Positions 8,635 through 17,469 of a DNA stretch of 62,354 bases are shown here, in pieces. This DNA is from Oceanisphaera litoralis. GTDB taxonomy: Bacteria; Pseudomonadota; Gammaproteobacteria; Enterobacterales; Aeromonadaceae. The position numbers and the translations under genes were made by a program. The notes below the pieces were generated by a model. The model ran no database searches. It was not told the DNA's origin and was given only the letters and a program-made list of their open reading frames with translations. Position 1 is the first letter of the stretch. Each line of letters begins with the position of its first letter. The DNA lies in contig NZ_JAFBBE010000022.1 in assembly GCF_016907015.1 (NCBI RefSeq), positions 1-62,354 of the forward strand, written 5' to 3'.

Positions 8635-8880
8635 TCAATCGAAGCTGATTACCCGAAAGTGCGGGTTGTCGATATTGGCCGTCATGCGGCTAATGGTTGC
8701 CAGGGGCACCAGATGCTCCGCGTCATGGTCCCGTATCCTGATGCACTCCTGTCGTAGCTCGTTACGGGCGGTATCGAGGGCGATGCCCACCAGTTCGGCT
8801 CCGGATGTGAGCGTCAGGATCACCGGATACCGGTACAGGCAGGCAATCTCGATATAATCGTGTTGTTCGCAGCTCATCAT
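8635..8880 (-). CDS. rof: Rof-like Rho-binding antiterminator
   Basis: An 81-residue protein with the compact beta-barrel pattern of Rof/YaeO: HDYIEIACLYRYPVILTLTS, then short strands ending at LVPLATISRM. E. coli Rof binds Rho and blocks its RNA-binding site, lowering Rho-dependent termination. The acidic and hydrophobic positions after CDY-IE-AC are kept. The first ATG has a ggaga ribosome site eight bases upstream. It lies downstream of an Lrp-family gene on the same strand, and a heptamer repeat array sits in the gap just before its ribosome site, which may affect its expression. Family assignment is by pattern and should be confirmed with a profile. Confidence 0.75.
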   Translation of the reverse strand: MMSCEQHDYIEIACLYRYPVILTLTSGAELVGIALDTARNELRQECIRIRDHDAEHLVPLATISRMTANIDNPHFRVISFD

Positions 8881-8899
8881 GGTGTCGTTCTCCAGAAAA

Positions 8900-8940
8900 C
8901 CTCACCCCTCACCCCTCACCCCTCACCCCTCACCCCTCAC
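8900..8940. repeat. Heptamer tandem array (cacccct)
   Basis: Nearly six perfect copies of a 7-bp unit fill the gap between the lrp-like stop codon and the rof start. The array begins 20 bases upstream of the rof ATG, so changes in copy number would alter the rof leader. On the minus strand it is a G/A-rich tract of four-G runs (gggtgag units). Confidence 0.95.
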
Positions 8941-8944
8941 AGCG

Positions 8945-9430
8945 TCAGCCCAAATGATCCAGCGGCAGGGCGGTGTCGTGCTTTATTCGCCGCAGTACGA
9001 AGCTGGAGCGCACGCCGGTCACGCCATCCAGTCGGGTCAGCTTGCCCAGCAAAAACTGCTGGTAGTGCTCCATGTCGCGCACTATTACCTTTAGCTGATA
9101 ATCGGCCTCGGTGCCGGTGATCAGGTCGCATTCCAGCACCTCGGAAAAGCCGTTGATGGCCGTGTCGAAGGTCTCGAATCGTTCCGGGGTGTGCCTGTCC
9201 AGCGAGATATGAATATAGGCCAGCAGGCTCAGGCCCAGTTTGTTGGCGTTGAGCAGGGTAACGTGGTCGGCGATAAGGCCGGCTTCTTCCAGCGCCTTGA
9301 CCCGGCGGGAGCAGGGCGAGGGCGACAGCCCGATGCGCTCGGCCAGCTCCAGGTTGCTGATGCGGCCGTGGCGCTGCATCAGCTCCAGAATACGCCTGTC
9401 GGTACGATCCAGTTGCAATGGCTTGCTCAA
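8945..9430 (-). CDS. Lrp/AsnC-family transcription regulator
   Basis: A 161-residue protein with an N-terminal helix-turn-helix (LDRTDRRILELMQRHGRISN, then LAERIGLSPSPCSRRVKALE) and a C-terminal RAM ligand-binding domain (ECDLITGTEADYQLKVIVRD). Family members bind amino acids and form octamers on DNA. The start is probably TTG at 9430, preceded by aggtga; the longer open frame upstream lacks such a site. The sequence is closer to the small Lrp-like regulators that control amino-acid exporters or dehydrogenases than to global Lrp, but the target cannot be read from the neighbours. It may be co-transcribed with rof. Confidence 0.85.
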   Translation of the reverse strand: MSKPLQLDRTDRRILELMQRHGRISNLELAERIGLSPSPCSRRVKALEEAGLIADHVTLLNANKLGLSLLAYIHISLDRHTPERFETFDTAINGFSEVLECDLITGTEADYQLKVIVRDMEHYQQFLLGKLTRLDGVTGVRSSFVLRRIKHDTALPLDHLG

Positions 9431-9967
9431 AATATTCACCTGATGAAATGATTGTTCTTGATATGGAGTATAAGGGGTGACTTGTTGCTTAAGGAAGGGG
9501 ATTTGGCATTTCATTCGCAACCACTCACCCCGGCATAAGGGGTAAGATGGTTTCACCTTCTGGGAACAGACAGACCGATACCCTCGGAGCCTGTCGCAAA
9601 CCGGGATACCAGACCGGTAAGCACCACAAAGGCCACACTCGAAGCGGGTGAAAGGCCGGGAGCCAGGGCCACAAGCCCCAAGCAGGACACAAAAAGCCAG
9701 CCGCCAGGGCTGGCTTTGGTGTTTCTGGGGGTGATGCGTAGCGATGAGCATGCCGGCCCGTTGGCCGGGGGCTGCTTTGACGTGGCCAGAGAGCTTTGGC
9801 AGCCATAAGCCCCGATGCACGGGGTATTCGATGATGTTCTATGATTGAGGCCTGACTTGGCTGTTTTTATAGATCCATGGCGAGTGAGCGGTCCGAACGA
9901 CGTTGGCGAGGGGGCATGGTGGGCCAGGATGGCCTGTTCACCCGATAGGGCGGTAATCAGGATGAGC
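9431..9967. other. Leader and promoter region between the Lrp-like gene and the GGDEF-EAL gene
   Basis: Over 500 bases without a convincing gene. GC-rich frames run through it on several strands without ribosome sites. It should hold the promoters of both divergent genes and contains one strong hairpin at 9691-9715, listed separately. Confidence 0.4.
9691..9715 (-). terminator. Terminator-like hairpin upstream of the Lrp-like gene
   Basis: Perfect eight-base stem agccagcc/ggctggct with a five-base loop, followed on the minus strand by five T residues. It points towards the Lrp-family gene, 260 bases before its start, and no gene on the minus strand ends here. It may be an attenuator or a shield against upstream transcription. 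Confidence 0.6.
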
Positions 9968-12505
9968 ATGGATATGCGATTAAATCAGGATCAGGACGCA
10001 TTGCCGAACGGAACGACAGATGTCGCCACCGAAGAGGCGCCGTACTGGGACTTCCTCTGTGCGCAGGCGGCCGCCGAGGCGAGCGCGGCACTGGCCTGTT
10101 TTGCTTTTTTTCACGATGGTGAGCCGGCGTCACCGCGAGTTGTGGGCAGTCGTTTCCGCTCCTGCTCCGCATGGCGGGACGCACATTACCAGACCCTCTG
10201 GCAGCAACAACGGTTTTATTGCGCCATTACCGGCACCGACATCGGCCTCGATACCCGTGCTTCTGGTCATTATCTGGCGGTACCGGTATCGCGTGGGCGC
10301 CTGCGCGGGCTGTTGTTGCTGGAGTATACCGAGCCGCCTGTGGCCCTGGCGCCGGCGAGGCGCCGGGCTCTGGACGTTCTGGCCGCGCATGGGGCCCTGC
10401 TTTGGCGCGAGTTGCGGCGCGAGCGGGAGCTGAATGCGCACCAGCATAAACGGGAGGGGGCTTCCCGGCGTCTGCTGAGCCGGCTCAAGTCGCTGTTCAA
10501 TCAGGCTCCCATACTGATCAACGGTTTCAATGCCCGGGGACGCTGCATTTTATGGAACGACGAATCCGAACGGGTATTTGGCTGGAGTTTCGAGGAGTTG
10601 CAGCATCATCCGGCCCCCCTCAGCCTCTTCTATCCCGATCCGGAAGAGCAGCGTCGGGTGATGGAGACCTTTGGCGCCCATAACAGTTCGGAGTTCAGAG
10701 AGTGGCGGCCCTTTGACCGGGCCGGTCGCCGACTGACCACGCAGTGGGCCAACATCATGCTGCCCAATGGCGACATGCTGTGCGTGGGACACGACATCAG
10801 CGCACAGAAGGACATCGAAAACCAGCAGCGGCTGGCAGCCCTGGTGTTCGAGTTCAGTTATGACGGCATCATGCTGACCGATGCCGATAATCATGTGACC
10901 CATGTCAATCCGGCCTTTACCCGCATTACCGGTTACCTGCCCGAGGAGGTGGTGGGACGCCCCCCGGATCTGCTGCGGACCGAGGACGATGAAGACGACT
11001 TTGGTGCCGAGTTGCGTCGACACCTTGAAACCCGGGATGACTGGCAGGGCGAGTGCCGCAGCCGGCGCAAGAATGGTGAAGCCTATTCGTTGCTGCTGGC
11101 GGTGTCCGTGATCCGAGACAATGATGGCCAGGTGCTGCATCACGCGGCGATTTTCTCCGATATTACCTATCTGAAAGAACACGAAGCGGAGCTGAAGCGT
11201 CAGGCCTGCCACGATGTATTGACCCGGATACCGAACCGGTTGTTGTTCGGTGAACTGCTGGAGCGGGCCATTTCCTCGGCGGTGCGCAGCAAGGGCAAGC
11301 TGGCGGTCTGTTATCTGGATCTGGATGGATTCAAGCAGATCAACGACAGCCTGGGGCATGCGGCCGGTGATCGCCTGCTGGTCGAGGTAAGCAAGCGACT
11401 GGGCCTGATTACCCGTAGTTGTGATGCCCTGGCCCGTCTGGGTGGTGACGAGTTCGCCCTGCTGTTTACCGGGCTGCACAATGATCTGGAATGCGATGAG
11501 ATTCTCGAACGGGTACTGGTCGTGATCCGTGAACCTCTGGAGCTGGATGGCCAGCAGGTCCGGGTATCGGCCAGCATCGGTGTGGCCCTGTATCCGCAGG
11601 ATGCCGATGAAGCCGAGTTGCTGTTGCGCTACGCGGATCAGGCCATGTATCAGGCCAAGAAGCAGGGCAAGAATACCTATGTGTTCTTCGACGCCGAGCT
11701 GCATCGGCAGGAACATCAGCGGCAGCAGCAGCTGACACAATTGATCCATGCCTTCCGGCAGGGGGAGTTTCTACTGTATTACCAGCCCAAGATCGATCTG
11801 TTCAGCAGGCAGATGATAGGGCTGGAAGCCCTGCTGCGCTGGCAGCATCCTCGGAGGGGCATAGTGGAACCGGCGGAATTTTTGTCGATTATTATCGGCA
11901 GCGCCATGGAGTTCGAGCTGGGGCGCTGGGTGATCGAACAGGTACTGGAGCAGATGACGCACTGGTGTCGGCAGGGGGTGCAGTACCGGATCAGTTTCAA
12001 TGTCAGCGCCGGCCAGTTGATGCACCCGGACTTTATCGATGAGCTGGGTCGGCTGTTGAGCCGGCATCCCGAGGTGTCGCCCTCGTTGCTGGAACTGGAG
12101 TTTCAGGAGAGCGCGGTACTGGCCGATATTCACGGTGCGGTCGCCGTGCTGGAGCGGTGTCGGCAGTTGGGACTGAGTATTTCGTTCGACAATTTCGGCA
12201 CCGGTTACTCTTCGTTGTCCCACCTCAATCGACTGCCGGTCGATATCATCAAGATTGATCGCAGTTTCATCTGCGATCTCTTGTCGAATGCCCATGATGT
12301 CAGCATGGTGGAAAGCGTGGTACAGCTGGCCGCGGCGCTGAGAATGACGGTGATTGCGGAGGGGGTGGAGAAGTCGGAACAGGGCGAACGGTTGCAGCAG
12401 CTCGGTTGCCACTATGTGCAGGGCTATGGCATCTCACGACCCATGCCGGCGGAACAGGTGGGGGTCTGGTTGCAAGGGTGGAACGACAAGCTGCCGCCGC
12501 AGTGA
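9968..12505 (+). CDS. PAS-PAS-GGDEF-EAL cyclic-di-GMP signalling protein
   Basis: About 845 residues. An N-terminal GAF-like sensor (to about 145) is followed by two PAS domains (about 165-280 and 290-410), a GGDEF domain and an EAL domain. The GGDEF motif is intact (LARLGGDEFALLF) and has an inhibitory RxxD site (RSCD) five residues before it, so diguanylate cyclase activity with product inhibition is expected. The EAL motif reads GLEALLRW, but the usual DDFGTG is DNFGTG, which may weaken phosphodiesterase activity. No membrane segments are seen, so it is probably cytoplasmic. I chose ATG 9968 because of the agga site five bases before it; the upstream in-frame ATG at 9845 lacks one. Confidence 0.9.
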   Translation: MDMRLNQDQDALPNGTTDVATEEAPYWDFLCAQAAAEASAALACFAFFHDGEPASPRVVGSRFRSCSAWRDAHYQTLWQQQRFYCAITGTDIGLDTRASGHYLAVPVSRGRLRGLLLLEYTEPPVALAPARRRALDVLAAHGALLWRELRRERELNAHQHKREGASRRLLSRLKSLFNQAPILINGFNARGRCILWNDESERVFGWSFEELQHHPAPLSLFYPDPEEQRRVMETFGAHNSSEFREWRPFDRAGRRLTTQWANIMLPNGDMLCVGHDISAQKDIENQQRLAALVFEFSYDGIMLTDADNHVTHVNPAFTRITGYLPEEVVGRPPDLLRTEDDEDDFGAELRRHLETRDDWQGECRSRRKNGEAYSLLLAVSVIRDNDGQVLHHAAIFSDITYLKEHEAELKRQACHDVLTRIPNRLLFGELLERAISSAVRSKGKLAVCYLDLDGFKQINDSLGHAAGDRLLVEVSKRLGLITRSCDALARLGGDEFALLFTGLHNDLECDEILERVLVVIREPLELDGQQVRVSASIGVALYPQDADEAELLLRYADQAMYQAKKQGKNTYVFFDAELHRQEHQRQQQLTQLIHAFRQGEFLLYYQPKIDLFSRQMIGLEALLRWQHPRRGIVEPAEFLSIIIGSAMEFELGRWVIEQVLEQMTHWCRQGVQYRISFNVSAGQLMHPDFIDELGRLLSRHPEVSPSLLELEFQESAVLADIHGAVAVLERCRQLGLSISFDNFGTGYSSLSHLNRLPVDIIKIDRSFICDLLSNAHDVSMVESVVQLAAALRMTVIAEGVEKSEQGERLQQLGCHYVQGYGISRPMPAEQVGVWLQGWNDKLPPQ

Positions 12506-12533
12506 AATGATAGCGAGCGTGGGAACCGAATCT

Positions 12534-12566
12534 AAAAAAAGACCCCAGCCTTGGCTGGGGTCTTTG
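12534..12566. terminator. Bidirectional terminator between the GGDEF-EAL gene and pckA
   Basis: A ten-base stem gaccccagcc/ggctggggtc with a two-base loop, seven A residues on the left and tctttg on the right. It can end both the GGDEF-EAL transcript and the convergent pckA transcript. Confidence 0.85.
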
Positions 12567-12588
12567 TTGATAACGCGTTTAGCGGGAA

Positions 12589-14202
12589 TTACAGCTGGGG
12601 GCCGGCGGCGACCAGGGCCTTGCCTTCTTTGGTGTCGGTGAACTTGTCGAAGTTGTCCACGAAGCGCTTGGCCAGATCCCGTGCCTTGACGTCCCACTCG
12701 GCCGGGTCGGCGTAGGTGTTGCGCGGGTCCAGAATGGAGGCGTCTTCCACACCGTTCAACGCGGTCGGTATCGCCATGTTGAAGTAGGGCAGCTGAACGA
12801 ACTCGGCATCTTCGATGGAACCGTCGAGGATGGCATTGATGATGGCACGGGTTGCCTTGATGGAAATCCGCTTGCCGGTACCGTTCCAGCCGGTGTTGAC
12901 CAGGTAGGCTTCGGCGCCGGCGGCGTCCATGCGCTTGGCCAGCACCTCGGCGTACCGGGTCGGGTGCAGGCTCAGGAAGGCGGCACCGAAACAGCTGGAG
13001 AAGGTCGGCGTCGGCTCGGTAATACCACGCTCGGTGCCTGCCAGTTTGGCGGTAAAGCCGGACAGGAAGTGGTATTCGGCCTGCTCACGGGTCAGCTTGC
13101 TCACCGGGGGCAGTACACCGAAGGCATCGGCAGTCAGGAAGATCACCTTCTTGGCATGACCGGCCTTGGATACCGGCTTGACGATGTTGTCGATATGATG
13201 GATGGGGTAGGAGACACGGGTGTTCTCGGTCTTGGAACCATCATCGAAGTCGATGGTGCCGTCTTCTTTAACGGTGACGTTTTCCAGCAGCGCATCGCGG
13301 CGGATGGCGGCGTAGATTTCCGGCTCGTTTTCCTGGCTCAGCTTGATGGTCTTGGCATAGCAGCCGCCTTCGAAGTTGAACACGCCGTCGTCGTCCCAGC
13401 CATGCTCGTCGTCGCCGATCAGCTCGCGCTGGGGATCGGTGGACAGGGTGGTCTTGCCGGTGCCGGACAGGCCGAAGAAGATGGCCACGTCGCCGTCTTT
13501 ACCCACGTTGGCGGAGCAGTGCATGGAGGCAATGCCCTTCAGCGGCAGCAGGTAGTTCATCATGGAGAACATGCCTTTCTTCATTTCGCCACCGTACCAG
13601 GTGCCGCCGATCAGCTGTACCCGCTCGGTCAGGTTGAAGGCCACGAAGTTCTCGCTGTTCAGACCCTGTTCTTTCCAGTTGGGGTTACTGCACTTGGCGC
13701 CGTTCATCACCACGAAGTCGGGCTCGAAGCCGGCCAGCTCGGCGTCGGAGGGGCGGATGAACATGTTCTTCACGAAATGCGCCTGCCAGGCCACTTCGGT
13801 CACGAAGCGCACGGCCAGGCGGGTATCCGGGTTGGCACCACAGTAGGTGTCGACCACGAACAGACGCTTGCCGGACAGCTGCCTGGTGACCAGGGCTTTC
13901 AGCTCGACCCAGGTTTCCTGGCTCATCGGCTTGTTGTCGTTCTTGCCCTGATCGGCCCACCAGACGGTGTCGCGGGTGACATCGTCACGGACGATGTATT
14001 TATCCTTGGGAGAACGGCCGGTAAAGATACCGGTGTCCACGGCAACGGCGCCCAGGCTGGTTTCCACGCCTTTTTCGTAGCCTTCCAGATCCGCACGGGT
14101 TTCTTCTGCGAACAACAGTTCGTAAGAGGGGTTATGAAGGATCTCGGTAACATCGTTGATACCGTATTGCGAAAGGCCTAGTTGCTGAGCCTGGGACGTC
14201 AT
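12589..14202 (-). CDS. pckA: Phosphoenolpyruvate carboxykinase (ATP)
   Basis: Converts oxaloacetate and ATP to phosphoenolpyruvate, CO2 and ADP, the first step of gluconeogenesis. The 537-residue length fits the ATP-dependent family (about 540). Visible motifs: the kinase-1 P-loop [11 protein letters not shown], the metal-binding kinase-2 DDEHGW, and [12 protein letters not shown] near the N-terminus. I chose MTSQAQQL as the start because of the aggaga site five bases before it. It is followed by hslO and hslR on the same strand order as in many gammaproteobacteria, although each gap is more than 100 bases. Confidence 0.97.
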   Translation of the reverse strand: MTSQAQQLGLSQYGINDVTEILHNPSYELLFAEETRADLEGYEKGVETSLGAVAVDTGIFTGRSPKDKYIVRDDVTRDTVWWADQGKNDNKPMSQETWVELKALVTRQLSGKRLFVVDTYCGANPDTRLAVRFVTEVAWQAHFVKNMFIRPSDAELAGFEPDFVVMNGAKCSNPNWKEQGLNSENFVAFNLTERVQLIGGTWYGGEMKKGMFSMMNYLLPLKGIASMHCSANVGKDGDVAIFFGLSGTGKTTLSTDPQRELIGDDEHGWDDDGVFNFEGGCYAKTIKLSQENEPEIYAAIRRDALLENVTVKEDGTIDFDDGSKTENTRVSYPIHHIDNIVKPVSKAGHAKKVIFLTADAFGVLPPVSKLTREQAEYHFLSGFTAKLAGTERGITEPTPTFSSCFGAAFLSLHPTRYAEVLAKRMDAAGAEAYLVNTGWNGTGKRISIKATRAIINAILDGSIEDAEFVQLPYFNMAIPTALNGVEDASILDPRNTYADPAEWDVKARDLAKRFVDNFDKFTDTKEGKALVAAGPQL

Positions 14203-14371
14203 TATTATCTCCTGGTGCAAAGGGTTGGATAAGCAGAGTGAAGGAATAATTGATGGCGGCAGCCTATCAGGAATTGCGAGGCATTTAGGGGATCAGTGTC
14301 AAAATTTAGGGTTTAGCACGACAAATTAAATAAAAAGGGGCACAAAACCCCTCTTTATTGCACTGGGAATG

Positions 14372-15232
14372 TCAATGAAGTGTTGGCGAGTCATTAAACA
14401 GGTTTTGCAATGCGGCCTCATCGAACTGATATTGCTGGCCGCAATAATCACAGTGCATGTCGATTTTACCTTTTTCCTTCACTATATCGTGAGCCTCTTG
14501 CGGGCCAACCTGCAGCAGCGCCTGTTCGCATTTTTCCCGCGAGCAGGTGCATTGAAAGGTGACTGGCTGCGGATCGAACACCCGCACCGCTTCCTGATGA
14601 TAGAGGCGATACAGAATCTCGTGCGCGTCCAGATTCAACAGCTCGTCGGCCTTGATGGTGTGAGTCAGGGCCTCGAGGTGGGTAAAGTCGCCGTTCTGGC
14701 CACCGGGCAATTCCTGCAGCAGCATGCCGGCACAGCGAGGCTGCTCGTGCTGCACATCGGTAAACAGCCAGATACGGGTGTTCAGTTGCTCGGACTGGGC
14801 AAAGTAGTTTTCCAGGCTCTCGCTCAGGGAGTGTTCTCCCAGTTCGACAATGCCCTGATAACGCTCGCCGTTATCGGGAGTAATGGTAATGGCCAGATAG
14901 CCCTTGCCGACGATGTCGGCCAGTTTGTCGCTGTCGGGTACTTCGCCTTCCCAGCGGGCCACGCCACGCAGCTGCTGCCGATGGTCGCCGTTGATCACGG
15001 CCAGAGACACGGGGCCGTCACCCTGCAGCTGTACCGTGATATGCCCTTCAAACTTGAGGGTGGCGGTCAGCAGGCTGGTGGCGGTGAGCAGCTCGCCCAG
15101 CAGCCGTTGCACCGGTGCCGGATAGGCCTGGGATGCCAGCACCTGATGAAAGCTCTGCTGCAACTGTACCAGCTCGCCCCGAACCTGATAGTTGTCGAAC
15201 AGATAACGATGAAGTTGATCGATGTGAGTCAT
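14372..15232 (-). CDS. hslO: Redox-regulated chaperone Hsp33
   Basis: Hsp33 is a cytoplasmic holdase that is switched on when its zinc centre is oxidised. The 286-residue length is normal. The C-terminal switch is complete: CTCSREKCEQ gives the CxC pair and MHCDYCGQQ the CxxC pair, which together bind zinc in the reduced state. The N-terminal part has the usual EGHITVQLQGDGP. It lies next to hslR, another heat-shock gene, as in E. coli. Confidence 0.96.
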   Translation of the reverse strand: MTHIDQLHRYLFDNYQVRGELVQLQQSFHQVLASQAYPAPVQRLLGELLTATSLLTATLKFEGHITVQLQGDGPVSLAVINGDHRQQLRGVARWEGEVPDSDKLADIVGKGYLAITITPDNGERYQGIVELGEHSLSESLENYFAQSEQLNTRIWLFTDVQHEQPRCAGMLLQELPGGQNGDFTHLEALTHTIKADELLNLDAHEILYRLYHQEAVRVFDPQPVTFQCTCSREKCEQALLQVGPQEAHDIVKEKGKIDMHCDYCGQQYQFDEAALQNLFNDSPTLH

Positions 15233-15365
15233 AAAAAATCCTGTATGGGCTGAGTGCCGTGATCGTCTGTATATTCGTTATATATAGTGTAAGTCGTTTG
15301 TCGCTGGTGGTTGCCAGACCCCGGCCGTTCGGTCTGCGGGGCGGAAGCCTTGTCCCCTGGCCGCA

Positions 15366-15758
15366 TCAGTTATTCTGCTTGATTTTAAGCAGGGTGCGCC
15401 GCTCCTTTTTGTCCGGCCGGCGTTCGGGGCTGGGGGCAAACTGGCTGTTGAATTTGCGGGCCTCGGCGTTTTGATCGCGTTTCTTGACGCTGTCTTCGGT
15501 TTCCCGGTACAGACGCTGAGCCTGCTCTGCCTTGCCTCTGTGTTCCGACAGTGCCAGCACCACGACTTCCTTTTCATCGTTACCCTGACGCAGACGGATC
15601 AGGGCGCCGACTTCCACCTGCTTGCTGGGTTTGCTGCGCTGGCCATTGTAGTGCACCTTGCCGCCGTCAATCATGGTGCGGGCCAGGCTGCGAGTCTTGT
15701 AGAAGCGGGCGGCCCACAGCCATTTGTCCAGGCGGATGGATGGGTTTTCTCCGTTCAT
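15366..15758 (-). CDS. hslR: Ribosome-associated heat shock protein Hsp15
   Basis: Hsp15 binds stalled 50S subunits that carry a nascent chain, and helps recycle them. The 130-residue protein has an S4-type RNA-binding domain at its start (IRLDKWLWAARFYKTRSLA, then DGGKVHYNGQRSKPSKQV) and a basic tail (RRPDKKERRTLLKIKQ). MNGENPS at 15758 is chosen as the start since family members begin shortly before RLDKWLW. It stands upstream of hslO on the same strand; nudE is divergent. Confidence 0.95.
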   Translation of the reverse strand: MNGENPSIRLDKWLWAARFYKTRSLARTMIDGGKVHYNGQRSKPSKQVEVGALIRLRQGNDEKEVVVLALSEHRGKAEQAQRLYRETEDSVKKRDQNAEARKFNSQFAPSPERRPDKKERRTLLKIKQNN

Positions 15759-15920
15759 TGCGCTCGCTCTCGTTAAAACCGAGCCAGAATTATACCAGAT
15801 GCCCGGGTCCGGAGCGTATATCGGTGCCGGCAAAACCCGGGTTCCGGCAACTTGTGGGCAGACGTTTACCGAGAGTTACGATAATCTCTGATCAGGGTGA
15901 GCGAAAAGACGGAAACAGCC

Positions 15921-16478
15921 ATGGCGGACAAGAAACAAAAACCCGAGATACTGCATACGGAATTGGTGGCACAGAGCCGTCTTTTCAAGGTGGAATCGGT
16001 TCATCTCCAATTCAGTAACGGTGTGCAACGGGTGTATGAGCGTATGCGTAACAGCGGTCGTGGCGCCGTGATGCTGGTGCCGCTGCTCGATGAGCAGACG
16101 ATATTGCTGATCCGCGAATATTCCGCCGGAACCCACAGCTATGAACTGGGTTTTCCCAAGGGATTGATCGATCCGGGTGAGGACGCCATGGAGGCGGGCA
16201 ACCGGGAGTTGATGGAAGAAATCGGCTACGGTGCACGGCAACTGACGCCGCTGAAGCAGGTGACCCTGGCACCCGGTTATTTTGGCAGTCGTATGGATAT
16301 TTTATTGGCGCGGGATCTGTATCCTGAACGGCGCGAGGGGGATGAGCCGGAGCCGCTCGATGTGGTGCCCTGGCCACTGGACCAGCTTGACCAGCTGATG
16401 GCCCGGCCCGATTTCAGTGAAGCGCGCAGCATCTGTGGCCTGTTTTTACTACAGGACTGGCTCAATAAAGAGGAGTAA
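15921..16478 (+). CDS. nudE: ADP compounds hydrolase NudE (Nudix)
   Basis: Hydrolyses ADP-ribose, NADH and diadenosine polyphosphates. The Nudix box is complete within GLIDPGEDAMEAGNRELMEE plus IGYG (around residues 90-112). The 185-residue length matches the family when the ATG at 15921 is used; a GTG at 15897 is also in frame but has no better ribosome site. It is divergent from hslR and is followed after only two bases by cysQ, so the two genes form an operon that breaks down nucleotide by-products. Confidence 0.93.
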   Translation: MADKKQKPEILHTELVAQSRLFKVESVHLQFSNGVQRVYERMRNSGRGAVMLVPLLDEQTILLIREYSAGTHSYELGFPKGLIDPGEDAMEAGNRELMEEIGYGARQLTPLKQVTLAPGYFGSRMDILLARDLYPERREGDEPEPLDVVPWPLDQLDQLMARPDFSEARSICGLFLLQDWLNKEE

Positions 16479-16480
16479 GC

Positions 16481-17296
16481 ATGGATATCTATGCCTTGTT
16501 GCCCGGTGTCATCGCGGCTGCCCGCGAATCCGGTAGGCTGATCCTGGCGCTGTACAACAGTGGACAGTACCAGGCCGAGAGCAAAGACGACGCCAGTCCG
16601 GTCACCAGTGCCGATCTGGCCGCCCACGATTATCTTCAGCAGACGCTGCGAGAGCTGGCCGATATACCGGTGCTGTCGGAAGAAGGAAACAAGGTGCCGC
16701 TGGCCGAGCGCAGCCGCTGGCCCCGTTACTGGCTGGTGGATCCGCTGGACGGCACCCAGGAGTTCATCGCCGGCAGCGGTGACTTTTCCACCATGATAGC
16801 GCTGATCGAAGACGGCAAGCCGGTACTGGGCGTGGTGTACGGGCCTGTGCATGACCTGATGTATTATGCGGTACGTGGCCACGGCGCCTTCAAGGAAGCG
16901 GACGGCAAGACCCGACGCATCACGGCACGGCATCATGATCCGGCCGAGCCGCTGACCGGGCTGCGCATCACCATCAGCCTCCGGCAGAATCTGGACTGGG
17001 TTCGCTCCCGGCTGACCCCCTCGCTTGACTATCAGTTGGTGCCGCTCGGATCTAGTTCGCTCAAGTCCTGCCTGGTGGCAGAAGGCGGCGCCGACATGTA
17101 TATGCGCATCGGCCCCACCGGCGAGTGGGACACCGGTGCTACCCAGTGCATCGTGGAGGAGGCGGGTGGCCGCTTGCTGGATCTGAACCTTGAACCGCTC
17201 AGCTACAACCGGCGCGACAGCATGGTCAATCCCAACTTCATTACCCTGGGGGATGCGGGGCTGCCCTGGTCGCGGATTCTGGTTCAGCCGGCGTAA
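16481..17296 (+). CDS. cysQ: 3'(2'),5'-bisphosphate nucleotidase CysQ
   Basis: Removes the 3'-phosphate of 3'-phosphoadenosine 5'-phosphate, a by-product of sulfate assimilation. The metal-binding motif WLVDPLDGTQEFI (around residue 85) and the C-terminal GEWDTGATQCIVEEAGG of the inositol monophosphatase superfamily are present. The 271-residue length is slightly above the E. coli protein (246). It is the second gene of the nudE-cysQ pair, and its ribosome site gaggag lies at the end of nudE. Confidence 0.93.
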   Translation: MDIYALLPGVIAAARESGRLILALYNSGQYQAESKDDASPVTSADLAAHDYLQQTLRELADIPVLSEEGNKVPLAERSRWPRYWLVDPLDGTQEFIAGSGDFSTMIALIEDGKPVLGVVYGPVHDLMYYAVRGHGAFKEADGKTRRITARHHDPAEPLTGLRITISLRQNLDWVRSRLTPSLDYQLVPLGSSSLKSCLVAEGGADMYMRIGPTGEWDTGATQCIVEEAGGRLLDLNLEPLSYNRRDSMVNPNFITLGDAGLPWSRILVQPA

Positions 17297-17336
17297 CCGC
17301 CGAACACCACCACAGCCGAAGCAACACCAACAGCGA

Positions 17337-17410
17337 CACCAACAACCACACCAAAAACAACGCCAACAACACCAACAACAACGCCGCCGCAGGCTGAACC
17401 TGCGGCGGCG
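17337..17410. repeat. A/C-rich tract plus GC hairpin, copy 1
   Basis: Contains 26 bases (from caccaacaaccacacc) and a 29-base hairpin (17382-17410; stem cgccgccgcagg/cctgcggcggcg) that recur at 19134-19186 in the same orientation. Here a 21-base A/C insert separates the two parts. On the minus strand the hairpin is followed by GT-rich sequence and would act as a terminator behind atoE. Confidence 0.85.
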
Positions 17411-17430
17411 TCATCATCGAAAGGCAGAAC

Positions 17431-17468
17431 CGGCTCCGGCCCCCTGGTGAGGGGGCCGGAGCCGTTGT
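17431..17468 (+). terminator. Terminator after cysQ
   Basis: A perfect 14-base stem cggctccggccccc with a six-base loop (17431-17464) is followed on the plus strand by ttgttt. It overlaps the end of the atoE stop region, so cysQ transcripts end just before running against atoE. Confidence 0.8.
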
Positions 17469-17469
17469 T

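Noticed and set aside
8520-8750. Plus-strand frame (GDVRVSVSPEEIEDPE and on) overlapping rof in antisense
   Set aside because: It has no start with a ribosome site and covers rof, whose family fit is better. It might be a decayed gene tail but cannot be supported.
8900-8940. Heptamer arrays (also 62232-62354) as CRISPR
   Set aside because: Unit length is 7 bp with no spacers, and no cas genes are near.
17190-17450. Gln/His-rich frames over the A/C-rich tracts (also 18954-19190)
   Set aside because: The residues come from translating the repeat; there is no proper start site, and one frame begins inside cysQ.
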